Source: Sphingobacterium corticibacter
Lineage (GTDB): Bacteria; Bacteroidota; Bacteroidia; Sphingobacteriales; Sphingobacteriaceae
DNA length: 64,000 nucleotides
Reading direction: 5' to 3'
NCBI RefSeq assembly: GCF_003076635.1
Contig: NZ_QDKG01000001.1
Span: forward strand, 1,116,001-1,180,000
In this document: in pieces, positions 18,054 to 26,004 of the stretch
Numbering within the stretch: the stretch's first letter is position 1
Layout: each line of letters begins with the position of its first letter
Position numbers and translations under genes: made by a program
Notes under the pieces: model-generated
Seen by the model: only the letters and a program-made list of their open reading frames with translations
Told to the model about the DNA's origin: nothing
The model's database searches: none

Positions 18054-19366
18054 ATGACGAAATTAATCGTGGCTACGGCTATTATTTTTCAGTTGATAGG
18101 GCTTTCACCTGTACATGCTCAATATCAGGTGGATTCCGTGGTTCATATCTTGGGAGATAGAGTTATTAAGACTTCGCAGCAGGTTGATCATTTATCCAAC
18201 ACATTACTGAGAACGTATATGTCGACCGATCAAAAAGAGAACGTAAAGCTCGAAGGTCTGAAAGATTTTAGCAAATTTGACTCGGAAGATAAGCTGATTT
18301 TCCGCAGCACTTCTCAATGGAACGCAGTAATCGAGGATTGGGAGGAAGCCGAAAAAACGGAGATAAAGTTTGATGAAAATGCACGTGCTATCATATTCCG
18401 AACATCGAGACGCGATGATAGGGGAGGTTGGGAGCAGGCGTCATTAGATAGTGTCATCTATTACAAAGATTCTATCGAGACCTTCTCCTTTGAAGAATCT
18501 GAACTGGCTACGAAGAATGTATCCTATCTGGATGCGCAAGAAAATGATTATTTAACCATTAACTTTCAGTGGAATAAGCAGAATAAAAAATGGAACTCTT
18601 GGGCTAAGACTGACTTTGTACATCGGGAAAATGGTGCTATCGAAGAATCAAGTACCTACCTCTGGCAAGCGGGCGGTGGATACCGAGTGAGAAAACTACG
18701 TATATATTTACCGACGGTACGGAAAGATCAACTGGCAGTATTATCTACAGCGGTAATGAACAGGGATGGCAACCCGAATTAAAAATTGCTAGAGACTATT
18801 TTGAGGATCAGCTAACGGAAACTGATACAACCTGTCACTGGTTGGCCGAAGAAAATCGCTGGAATCCCGAAGTGGTTGTACGTGTTAGCAGCTATCTGAA
18901 AGAACGTGGTGAGCAATCGCAGCAAGAGCTTACATACAAAATTGATAGGGAAAACAAGACACAGGAATTATTGTTCGAAGCTCAAAGTACCTATAACGAC
19001 CAAGATCAGCTTATCTTTAACCAGGGAATAACTTATGAGGATGGCGCTCCCATCAGTGGTGATCAACAGATGTATCTTTTCGATGAGCACGGTAACATTG
19101 CGAAGTACGCGGTTCTGGAACTAGATTCGAATGCTTTTGAATGGATCACAATTATGGAAACCGATTTTACGTATCGTCAGGATATGTTGTCGTCTATCAA
19201 TGGGCAAAAAACGATAAAAGGCATTCATAACCTAGATACTCATCCTCTTAGCGACCGTAATAAAAATCAAATATCGGAGGTCAAAGAATATCTTTTTGAA
19301 AACGGTCATAAAAAATTGCGTGAACACGTATTATACTATTACTCGCTAATAGATCAATCTTTGTAA
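18054..19366 (+). pseudogene. Secreted beta-rich protein gene interrupted by a -1 frameshift
   Basis: The 5' frame, with a signal peptide ending at PVHAQ from ATG 18054, runs to a stop at 18782. The coding pattern, however, continues in another frame from about 18695 to 19366. Reading YRVRK and then switching to TTYIFTDGTERSTG at the four A residues 18692-18695 gives one uninterrupted ~437-residue product; one extra A would restore the frame. The protein is rich in Asp, Glu, Trp and aromatic residues with repeated short stretches (WNAVIEDWEE, WNKQNKKWNSW, FEWITIMETDF), suggesting a repeated beta-strand domain. Family not recognised. It may be a real mutation, a sequencing error in a homopolymer or, less likely, programmed slippage. 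Confidence 0.75.
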
Positions 19367-19483
19367 ACGAAATATTTAAAGAAGTGGGCGTGGATTATTT
19401 CCATATACTTGGTTCGACCTTATTACTACTTGCCAATATTTTATTATCTATTTTCAATACTATGTGCTGTTGATAAGAAAAAT

Positions 19484-19509
19484 GAGTATACGTCGATTGA
19501 CGTATACTC
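19484..19509. terminator. Perfect 11-bp hairpin between convergent genes
   Basis: GAGTATACGTC (19484-19494) pairs exactly with 19499-19509 around a 4-base loop, between the frameshifted gene and the convergent DUF4397 gene. Its T-tracts are weak, so termination is likely but not certain. Confidence 0.7.
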
Positions 19510-19533
19510 AAATAACTAAATTATTGGGCACTT

Positions 19534-20265
19534 TTAGTGTAGAAATATCATAACCCTTAATGCTTTTGGTCTGTCTGCAATATTGGGACTTTCGCTATTA
19601 AACGCAGCATCGCCTACTAGCATAACCGAATAGTGTCTTCCGGCCGAAAAATTGTAGGCAGAGAGGGTCGCTAATGTATTTCCTTGTAAGTCTCTTACTG
19701 CAATATCTGAAGCTCCGGCTGCTCTGTTACTCAAAATAAATCGCTCAATTTCACCTGCATTAGCCTGTACTTCTGGCGCTCGGTTACTCAAACTTTCTAC
19801 CTTTTCGTTACCAATAAATAAGTCTACAGCTTGAACACCCTCCGCGAGGTTAAGAAAGCGTATTCTAGGATTGGTAGAAGGATTTTGTAGTGCGGTATCA
19901 TTTAAGAGAATAAATTTTCCAGGTATTGTGTTTCCATAAACGATTCCTGTATAAAATCGTTCTAATTCCAAGCGTAGAGCAGCTCTGTCTACTATAACTT
20001 GGTTAGTCGTTTGATTAAGAAATGTGAAAGTTTGTCCTGAAACAGTTGGAAATTCAAAAAAGCCGCGTGCCTCACCATATGGAATGGCTATTCCTGCGAG
20101 ATCATTTAATCTAACTTGGGTTGATGTTATTGGTGAGTATGCATTAAATATGGCTACTCGTGCCATCGGAGGAATTTGGGGTGGATCATTGTCCGAACAA
20201 CTAGCAAATACTACCACACTCAGGGCTAGTAAAATGCATGTCTTAAGATTTTGTAATAGTTTCAT
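19534..20265 (-). CDS. DUF4397-type lipoprotein
   Basis: A 243-residue lipoprotein with signal peptide and lipobox VVFASC from ATG 20265; an upstream in-frame extension to 20352 would precede the signal and is disfavoured. The mature part begins with a short Pro-rich spacer, followed by ARVAIFNAYSPITSTQV, RIRFLNLAEGVQAVDLFIG and an Ig-like beta pattern. These are hallmarks of DUF4397 cell-envelope proteins, whose function is unknown. It is a clear paralogue of the next gene (20541-21269), sharing AYSPITSTQV, IPYGEA/IPYGQA, RIRFLNLAEGV and the C-terminal KALRV/KALKV. It lies in the same orientation but has its own transcription unit. Confidence 0.8.
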   Translation of the reverse strand: MKLLQNLKTCILLALSVVVFASCSDNDPPQIPPMARVAIFNAYSPITSTQVRLNDLAGIAIPYGEARGFFEFPTVSGQTFTFLNQTTNQVIVDRAALRLELERFYTGIVYGNTIPGKFILLNDTALQNPSTNPRIRFLNLAEGVQAVDLFIGNEKVESLSNRAPEVQANAGEIERFILSNRAAGASDIAVRDLQGNTLATLSAYNFSAGRHYSVMLVGDAAFNSESPNIADRPKALRVMIFLH

Positions 20266-20482
20266 TTGGATTGTAACGTTAGTGTTATTCCAAATAACGA
20301 ATAAATATTTCTTATTGCTACAAAAATTATAAATTTTGTTAACTGAAATCAAGTAACTTTTTTTTTCGTTAAGTTAGGTCATCCTGATGAAGTCGTGTAA
20401 GCATTCGCGATCTTTAATAGGTAGTATGAAGATGCAGCATAATAAAATATGTAGTCGGAGTGCGATCTACAAAATCTATAAG

Positions 20483-20512
20483 AAAAGCCCTTATCGTTAG
20501 ATAAAGGCTTTT
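20483..20512 (-). terminator. Terminator of the second DUF4397 gene
   Basis: AAAAGCCCTTATC (20483-20495) and GATAAAGGCTTTT (20500-20512) form a 13-bp stem with one mismatch. On the minus strand it is followed by TTTTCTTATAG, as expected of an intrinsic terminator for the gene ending at 20541. Confidence 0.8.
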
Positions 20513-20540
20513 AAATCGTATTAAATAGGTTGGATACTAT

Positions 20541-21269
20541 TTATATTTTAAGGACACTGACTTTAAGCGCTTTTGCTTTTGCATCGTCCGTGGTGCCAGT
20601 AGATGCTTTATCACCTTGCAAGATGATAGAGTAAAAGCTCCTAGCAGCGAAATTGTAAGCTTTTAATTCAAATAATACATTGCCATCAAGATCTTTAACT
20701 ATGATGTCTTGTGGGCCCGAAGCTTTAGGACTGATGATGAATTTTTGACTGTTGGTCGCATTAGCTTGTGTTTCCTGAACTCGGTTACTCAAAACATCAA
20801 TTTTGTCTGTTCCTAAAAACACGTCAACAGCACCAACTCCTTCAGCAAGGTTCAAAAACCGTATGCGAGAGTTCTCGCTGGTGCTTTCGATTATATTGTC
20901 TTCAAATAAAACAAATTTTGCAGGAATGTCTTTACCAAAAATAAAGCCAGTGTATACGCTATCTACTTTTGGATTAAGAGCCGCTTTGTCTACCAAAATT
21001 TGATTAGTAGCTTTATTGACGGCTGTTAGTGTTAAATTGTTTAAGGTAGTAAAGGCTACGTGCCCCAACGCTTGTCCGTATGGAATCTCTAAGCCACGGC
21101 TATCGCTAAAGTTAACTTGAGTTGATGTAATCGGTGAGTACGCGTTAAATACGGCAATAAACGCGGCTGGTTGCGGTGGTGCTTGTTCTTCATTCTTCAT
21201 ACAACTGCCAAACAACACAACGCTTAATGCTACCGCACAAGCATTCCTTAAATTCACTAATTTTTTCAT
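20541..21269 (-). CDS. DUF4397-type lipoprotein (paralogue)
   Basis: A 242-residue lipoprotein with signal peptide and lipobox LFGSC, then a short Pro-rich tether (APPQPAAF) and the same beta-rich domain as the gene at 19534-20265. Shared landmarks are AVFNAYSPITSTQV, SRIRFLNLAEGVGAVDVFLG and LKAYNFAARSFYSIILQGD. The pair looks like a tandem duplication followed by divergence. A strong terminator separates the two, so they need not be co-expressed. It probably sits on the outer membrane; no catalytic motif is seen. Confidence 0.8.
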   Translation of the reverse strand: MKKLVNLRNACAVALSVVLFGSCMKNEEQAPPQPAAFIAVFNAYSPITSTQVNFSDSRGLEIPYGQALGHVAFTTLNNLTLTAVNKATNQILVDKAALNPKVDSVYTGFIFGKDIPAKFVLFEDNIIESTSENSRIRFLNLAEGVGAVDVFLGTDKIDVLSNRVQETQANATNSQKFIISPKASGPQDIIVKDLDGNVLFELKAYNFAARSFYSIILQGDKASTGTTDDAKAKALKVSVLKI

Positions 21270-21389
21270 GTAGATTTTACGTTAGTCTTCTTTATTATAC
21301 TAATTGTTTTTCAATATCCATTATACGATGCAGTATACAGCTTCGCTACAGATGCTACTCTTTTTTTTATAAAATGGGCTAAAACTACG

Positions 21390-21416
21390 AAGAGGTCGCC
21401 GTAACGGCAACCTCTT
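21390..21416 (-). terminator. Terminator of the grpE-dnaJ operon
   Basis: AAGAGGT (21390-21396) pairs with ACCTCTT (21410-21416), and GCCG pairs with CGGC inside it, separated by one mismatch. The minus-strand exit reads GTAGTTTTAG. Confidence 0.75.
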
Positions 21417-21450
21417 TGTATTGTAAATCATATATTTTGGACGAATCGTA

Positions 21451-22614
21451 TTATTCAAAATACTCTTTGATGCGCTCAAAGAATGATTTTTCATTTTTGC
21501 CTGGCTGTGGTTTGAAGTTAGAAGATTCCTTCAGTTTTTCTAACACATCTCGCTCTTCTTTGGAAACTGCTTTTGGCGTCCATACATTGACGTACACCAA
21601 TTGATCACCTTTATGATAAGAGTTTACCTCAGGAAGACCTTTGCCTTTTAGGCGTAAGATTTTTCCACCTTGCGTACCCGGTTCTATTTTAATTTTTGCT
21701 TTACCGTCAATCGTTGGGATTTCCACGCTGGTTCCTAAAGCTGCATCCGCAAAATTGATGTACAAATCATAAATCACGTTGATGCCATCGCGTTTCAAGG
21801 ATTCATGTGGAATCTCCTCAACCAAGATGATCAGATCTCCAGGAATACCACCGCGCGGTGCCGCATTACCTTTGCCACTCATAGACAATTGCATGCCTTC
21901 GCTTACACCTGCCGGAATGTTAATCGTAATGTTTTCATCACTACGTGTTAATCCTTCGCCTTTACAGGTAGTACATTTGGCAGTGATTTCAATGCCTTCA
22001 CCATTACAGGTAGGACAGGTACTGGTCGTTTGCATCTGGCCAAGAATCGTGTTGGTTACGCGTCTTACCGAGCCAGAGCCATTACATGTTCTACAGGTAT
22101 GGTAGGAGCTTTTATCTTTTGCACCAGTACCATCACAAGTTTGACAAGCAACTTGCTTGTTGACTTTTATTTTCTTCTCTACACCTAAAGCTACTTCCTC
22201 TAGGGTGAGTTTTATTTTTACGCGTAAATTGGAACCGCGTTGCACACGACGACCACCGCCGCGAGAACCGCCGCCGCCGAAAAATCCTTCAAAAGGATTG
22301 CCGCCACCGCCGCCACCGAAGATATCGCCAAACTGGCTGAAAATATCATCCATGTTCATGCCGCCACCGCCGCCGTATCCGCCAGCCGCGCTGTTGCCTG
22401 CATGACCAAACTGGTCATAGCGTCTGCGTTTTTCTGGGTTGCTAAGCACTTCATAAGCTTCCGCAGCTTCTTTAAATTGCTCTTCGGCTTGCGGATCATC
22501 CGGGTTTTTGTCCGGGTGATATTTAATCGCTAATTTCCGATAAGCGGATTTTATCTCTGCGGCCTCTGCACCTTTAGAAACACCTAATACGTCGTAGTAA
22601 TCTCTTTTTGACAT
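21451..22614 (-). CDS. dnaJ: Chaperone protein DnaJ
   Basis: This 387-residue type I Hsp40 stimulates the DnaK ATPase and delivers clients. The J-domain is at residues 1-70 with HPD at 33-35, followed by a Gly/Phe-rich segment (~75-120) dominated by Gly. A cysteine-rich zinc domain carries four CxxCxGxG repeats: [24 protein letters not shown] and CTTCKGEG. The C-terminal substrate-binding domains follow. It is co-transcribed 12 bases behind grpE; dnaK is not in the window. The Gly-rich segment creates long proline-rich shadow frames on the other strand, which are not genes. Confidence 0.97.
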   Translation of the reverse strand: MSKRDYYDVLGVSKGAEAAEIKSAYRKLAIKYHPDKNPDDPQAEEQFKEAAEAYEVLSNPEKRRRYDQFGHAGNSAAGGYGGGGGMNMDDIFSQFGDIFGGGGGGNPFEGFFGGGGSRGGGRRVQRGSNLRVKIKLTLEEVALGVEKKIKVNKQVACQTCDGTGAKDKSSYHTCRTCNGSGSVRRVTNTILGQMQTTSTCPTCNGEGIEITAKCTTCKGEGLTRSDENITINIPAGVSEGMQLSMSGKGNAAPRGGIPGDLIILVEEIPHESLKRDGINVIYDLYINFADAALGTSVEIPTIDGKAKIKIEPGTQGGKILRLKGKGLPEVNSYHKGDQLVYVNVWTPKAVSKEERDVLEKLKESSNFKPQPGKNEKSFFERIKEYFE

Positions 22615-22626
22615 CTTTATCCTTTT

Positions 22627-23175
22627 CTATTGACCAATCACCACTTTGGCAAATCGGATTACTTTATCATTCAACAAATAACCTTTCTCTACCACGTCGA
22701 TCACTTTATTTTTCATATCGTCGGTGGGAGCAGGGATCGCCGTAATAGCTTCTTGGAATTCAGAATCAAATGCTTGACCAACCACGTCCATTTCTTTCAG
22801 ACCTTGCTGTTCCATCAGTTTTCTGAATTTGGTATTCACCAATTCTACGCCTTGTTTTACGGTTTCTACATCTTGCGCAGCCGCCATCGAAATAAGGGCA
22901 CGATCCATATCATCCAAAACGGGCAACAGCTTGCCAATAACTTCTTTTCCAGCTGATTGAATGATCTCTATTTTCTCGCGAGAAGTTCTTTTTTTATAAT
23001 TTTCAAACTCTGCTAGTAAACGCGCATATTTATCTTGCGCTTCCTCTAATTTAGATGCAATATCCGACTCTTCAACGATTTCTACCGTTTCCTGCTCCTT
23101 ATTTTCCTCGTTGGTTTCAAGGTTATCTTGCTCCAAACTCTCTTCTTCTTGATTATGTTCGTGTTCGTTTACCAT
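22627..23175 (-). CDS. grpE: Nucleotide exchange factor GrpE
   Basis: This 182-residue co-chaperone releases ADP from DnaK. It has a highly acidic Glu-rich N-terminus (residues 1-45), a long coiled coil (KLEEAQDKYARLLAEFENYKKRT) and a C-terminal beta domain with GVELVNTKFRKLMEQQGLKEM, FDSEFQEAI and VVEKGYLLNDKVIRFAKVVIG. It is the first gene of the grpE-dnaJ heat-shock operon. The 147-base region upstream carries palindromes and a -24/-12-like sequence described separately. Confidence 0.96.
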   Translation of the reverse strand: MVNEHEHNQEEESLEQDNLETNEENKEQETVEIVEESDIASKLEEAQDKYARLLAEFENYKKRTSREKIEIIQSAGKEVIGKLLPVLDDMDRALISMAAAQDVETVKQGVELVNTKFRKLMEQQGLKEMDVVGQAFDSEFQEAITAIPAPTDDMKNKVIDVVEKGYLLNDKVIRFAKVVIGQ

Positions 23176-23216
23176 GTTGCTATACTATAAAACAATCCCT
23201 TGTTGTCCACAGGGAT

Positions 23217-23318
23217 GTTCAATTTTTTTGCCAATACGCGATTCGCCGACAGGCTGTCAGTTTTCCGCGAGGTGGACTTACAATTTGTCTGATTTGTGTA
23301 ATTGTGTCAGTTACTGAC
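23217..23318 (-). promoter_or_regulatory. Candidate grpE promoter: -24/-12-like element plus TGTCAG palindromes
   Basis: On the minus strand, TTGGCA and TTGAAC (23217-23234) are spaced like a sigma-54 -24/-12 element, although the -12 GC is GA here. Upstream are two palindromes: GACAG-G-CTGTC at 23248-23258 and GTCAGT-T-ACTGAC at 23306-23318. The outer one ends 5 bases from the ftsE stop and could also help terminate that transcript. No TAnnTTTG box is obvious. Confidence 0.35.
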
Positions 23319-23322
23319 GGGC

Positions 23323-24003
23323 TTAAATAGTGACATTGTCGTGCAGTGCACCATCAGCCGTACGCAAGATACGCGCTGGCATATTACGAATGATTTGATA
23401 ATCATGCGTAGCCATCAATACCGCCGTTCCTGATGCTGCAATGTCGCGCAATAAGAGGATGATCTCTTCTGACGTGGCAGGATCCAAGTTACCTGTTGGC
23501 TCATCGGCCAAGATGATTTCTGGATCATTGAGCAATGCTCGAGCGATTACCACGCGCTGTTGTTCACCACCAGATAATTCGTGTGGCATCTTTTTCAACT
23601 TGGAGCGCAAGCCTACTTTTTCTAATACATCCACCATCTTGTTTTCGATCAATCCACGATCTTTCCAACCTGTTGCTTTGAGCGCAAATTCTAGGTTTTT
23701 TTCGACCGTACGATCATTTAGCAAATGGAAATCCTGAAATACAATTCCCAATTTACGACGTAGGTAAGGTACTTCGTTGTCGTGCAGCTTTTTCAAGTCG
23801 AAACCAGCAATCATTCCTTCACCTGTAGCGATATATAGATCACCATAGATAATTTTCAAAAGACTACTCTTCCCAGATCCCGATTGTCCGATCAGATAGA
23901 TAAATTCACCCGACTGAATGCTAAGGTTGACATTAGCCAATACAAGGTGTTTCTGCTGATATATATCAATGTTTTTAAGTCTGATAACGGAATGTTCTGC
24001 CAT
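23323..24003 (-). CDS. ftsE: Cell-division ABC ATPase FtsE
   Basis: A 226-residue ATPase of the FtsE/LolD group. Walker A GQSGSGKSS is at 39-47, the Q-loop is VFQDFHLL, the signature LSGGEQQ is at 143-149 and Walker B LADEPTGNLDP carries the catalytic Glu at ~167. Features such as IYGDLYIATGEGMIAG and FHLLNDRTVEKN fit FtsE, which works with FtsX to drive peptidoglycan hydrolases at division. ftsX is not adjacent, which is common in this phylum. It lies 6 bases downstream of a small conserved-type gene, so the two are co-transcribed. Confidence 0.85.
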   Translation of the reverse strand: MAEHSVIRLKNIDIYQQKHLVLANVNLSIQSGEFIYLIGQSGSGKSSLLKIIYGDLYIATGEGMIAGFDLKKLHDNEVPYLRRKLGIVFQDFHLLNDRTVEKNLEFALKATGWKDRGLIENKMVDVLEKVGLRSKLKKMPHELSGGEQQRVVIARALLNDPEIILADEPTGNLDPATSEEIILLLRDIAASGTAVLMATHDYQIIRNMPARILRTADGALHDNVTI

Positions 24004-24009
24004 AAAAAT

Positions 24010-24213
24010 TTATAATTCAAGTTTGACGATCTGACCGAAAGGAATTTCTTGAGCGATCTGCATAATGTAATCCAATTTGTCTCCTAAACCTATTTTGTCT
24101 AACGACTTATCAGGCCGATCTACTCGAAAGTAGGCCAATAGGGTAAAGGCTTCATCACGTAACTGTACGTAATCTGGAATTTTTGCGACACCTTTTACTT
24201 TTATTAAATACAT
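24010..24213 (-). CDS. Small protein encoded upstream of ftsE
   Basis: A 67-residue protein, MYLIKVKGVAKIPDYVQLRD at the N-terminus, with no signal peptide, membrane helix or Cys cluster. It looks like a small cytosolic alpha/beta protein; I recall similar short proteins beside ftsE in related genomes but cannot assign a function. ATG 24213 is preferred over a TTG at 24231 because it lies at a natural distance (~25 bases) from a tandem TACATTTG promoter. It ends 6 bases before ftsE, implying an operon. Confidence 0.7.
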   Translation of the reverse strand: MYLIKVKGVAKIPDYVQLRDEAFTLLAYFRVDRPDKSLDKIGLGDKLDYIMQIAQEIPFGQIVKLEL

Positions 24214-24242
24214 CTCAACGGTCAAAAGCAAACTTTAGTTGC

Positions 24243-24270
24243 CAAATGTAAAGTTCAATTATCAAATGTA
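24243..24270 (-). promoter_or_regulatory. Two tandem TACATTTG -7 elements
   Basis: On the minus strand, TACATTTG occurs at 24250-24243 and again at 24270-24263, exactly 20 bases apart, each a perfect TAnnTTTG. They lie inside a longer direct repeat (CAAATGTA, A or T, AGTT on the + strand). They would drive the small gene and ftsE. Confidence 0.5.
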
Positions 24271-24345
24271 TAGTTTTTTCATGATAAGCGCCCGAATTGC
24301 TTGGAAAATTAACAATTCTTTAGATCGAGAGCCGCTAATCAATAC

Positions 24346-25359
24346 CTATCTATGTTGTTCTAGGAATGCTAAAATATCTACGCCATCGGCATAATCATCC
24401 AACGCCGGACATTGGCTCTCGCCAAATGAAAATACCGGTACATTGGACGTGATCTGTGCGTTGGTGACCACGCATTGGATTTGATCTTGTGCCGCATCCA
24501 GATCATTGGCCACATTGGCCAATGCAGCATAACGCTCAAAATGCACGACGGCGAGGGGTGATGCCCAGCTTTTGTCTTCTTTAAGCAATAGAAAACCATT
24601 GTCGAAATGTACATCGCCATTGATCAAAAAGATAGACTTATTATAATCGTAGTTATTGCCGTACTTGTGATGTTGGCTCACCGAATGGAAATCGGCAATA
24701 CCTTCGTAAAGTTGCGCGATATCATAATGTTCTGGGATGTAGATCTTGGATACCGAACGACAGCCCAGGCCAAAATAATCAAAGATGTCGTGACCTAATC
24801 GCGCTATTTGCTCGGGCGTTTCGCTGCCATCTAGAATGGCAACAGAGTTTCTATTTTTGCGGATGATGTGTGGCTTTTGGCCAAAATAGTATTCAAAATA
24901 GCGAGCAGAATTGTTGCTACCGGTCGCGATGATAAGGTCATGTGCTCCTAAACGCTCAACGATTTCGATTTTATCCGCAAATTGCGGTTCGATTTCCACG
25001 AGCTTTTGCAAAATCCAAGTCGTCAGACCAGCATCATCCGATGAAGGCTTGATCTGCACATGGAAACCACTAATCAGTACGCTTAAAATATCATGAAAGC
25101 CTACCAACGGTATATTGCCTGCTAAAACCAAGGCAACCGTTTTCTCCGAAGGTTGGTCGGGGAGTGTTGCTACCCAATGTGTTAGTTTTTCTTGAGTAAG
25201 ATTTTCCGCAATAGCTGTTAGTTGTCTATGTACATTGTTAGCCGTGTACCAAGGGTTCTTTATTTCCACACGAGCTAAGAATTCGTGTAGACTTTCGTGC
25301 TCAGCACGTAGGTAATTGCCCAGTTGTACAAATGCGTTTATTCGTTGATTCTTTGTCAA
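24346..25359 (-). CDS. Acyl-CoA reductase (LuxC-related)
   Basis: A 337-residue protein of the aldehyde-dehydrogenase-like acyl-CoA reductase family. Visible landmarks are VALVLAGNIPLVGFHDIL, IKPSSDDAGLTTWIL, IATGSNNSARYFEYYFG and FDYFGLGCRSVSKIYIPE, the last containing a likely catalytic Cys. It would reduce acyl thioesters to aldehydes with NAD(P)H, but the physiological substrate is unknown. The frame has no ATG near its 5' end: an in-frame stop lies seven codons upstream, so TTG 25359 is the best start. It is divergent from a ferredoxin gene, an arrangement I recall from other Bacteroidota. Confidence 0.82.
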   Translation of the reverse strand: MTKNQRINAFVQLGNYLRAEHESLHEFLARVEIKNPWYTANNVHRQLTAIAENLTQEKLTHWVATLPDQPSEKTVALVLAGNIPLVGFHDILSVLISGFHVQIKPSSDDAGLTTWILQKLVEIEPQFADKIEIVERLGAHDLIIATGSNNSARYFEYYFGQKPHIIRKNRNSVAILDGSETPEQIARLGHDIFDYFGLGCRSVSKIYIPEHYDIAQLYEGIADFHSVSQHHKYGNNYDYNKSIFLINGDVHFDNGFLLLKEDKSWASPLAVVHFERYAALANVANDLDAAQDQIQCVVTNAQITSNVPVFSFGESQCPALDDYADGVDILAFLEQHR

Positions 25360-25409
25360 AATGCTATTTTCTTTAAATTATTTAGAACAAATCTCACCAA
25401 ATTTTGCTC

Positions 25410-25417
25410 TATCTTTG
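25410..25417 (+). promoter_or_regulatory. -7 element of the ferredoxin promoter
   Basis: TATCTTTG is a perfect TAnnTTTG match in the divergent region, giving a leader of about 110 bases before ATG 25532. A convincing -33 element is not visible. Confidence 0.45.
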
Positions 25418-25531
25418 CGAGTAATTGCAATCCTATCTAATAATAATCTATGTAATTTATAGATATTAATTAAGGGATTGTTTAACTTTGAAGTGCAAAA
25501 CTAGTTTAAAAATATTATTGAGAGGATATAA

Positions 25532-25882
25532 ATGGCAATTAAAATAACAGACGAATGTATCAATTGTGGAGCGTGTGAGCCAGAATGCCCTAACAATGCC
25601 ATCTATGATGCCGGCGTAACATGGAAATTCTCGGAGGGTACAGCTCTAGAAGGTGTGATTGATTTTGGTGACGGCGTAACATTGGATGCAAACGAATCGC
25701 AGGATGCTGTTTCGGACGAGGTATATTATATCGTATCGGATAAATGTACAGAGTGCGTTGGATTTCATGACGAGCCACAATGTGCTGCCGTATGTCCGGT
25801 AGATTGTTGTGTGGAAGACGAGGATATTGTTGAATCTGAAGAAGAACTATTAGCTAAGAAAGCTTGGCTACATGCCGAATAA
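25532..25882 (+). CDS. 4Fe-4S dicluster ferredoxin
   Basis: A 116-residue ferredoxin carrying electrons through two 4Fe-4S clusters. The first motif is CINCGACEPECP (Cys 9, 12, 15, 19). The second is CTECVGFHDEPQCAAVCPVDCC, with the 8-residue insertion typical of the YfhL/FdxA-like 2[4Fe-4S] group. A long acidic linker separates the motifs and the C-terminus is acidic (EDEDIVESEEELL). It has its own promoter and a strong terminator, so it is a single-gene unit. Confidence 0.93.
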   Translation: MAIKITDECINCGACEPECPNNAIYDAGVTWKFSEGTALEGVIDFGDGVTLDANESQDAVSDEVYYIVSDKCTECVGFHDEPQCAAVCPVDCCVEDEDIVESEEELLAKKAWLHAE

Positions 25883-25920
25883 TTTGTATTTCTTGTAACA
25901 ATATTAAGTTTAATATAAAG

Positions 25921-25952
25921 AAAAGTGATAGGTTTGCCCTATCACTTTTTTT
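25921..25952 (+). terminator. Terminator of the ferredoxin gene
   Basis: AAAAGTGATAGG (25921-25932) pairs with CCTATCACTTTT (25938-25949), followed by more T. Confidence 0.93.
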
Positions 25953-26004
25953 GTTTGCTAATTTTCGATATCTTCATCCACATTATGACCTTTAAATCTA
26001 ATAT

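Noticed and set aside
18689-18695. Classic programmed -1 frameshift signal in the broken secreted-protein gene
   Set aside because: The sequence around the A-run does not form an X XXY YYZ heptamer in the zero frame, so mutation or sequencing error is the simpler reading.
22157-22533. Proline-rich or Ala-rich open frames on the + strand opposite dnaJ
   Set aside because: They are shadows of the Gly-rich codons in the dnaJ G/F region (repeated CCGCCA on the other strand); no start context or homology-like features.
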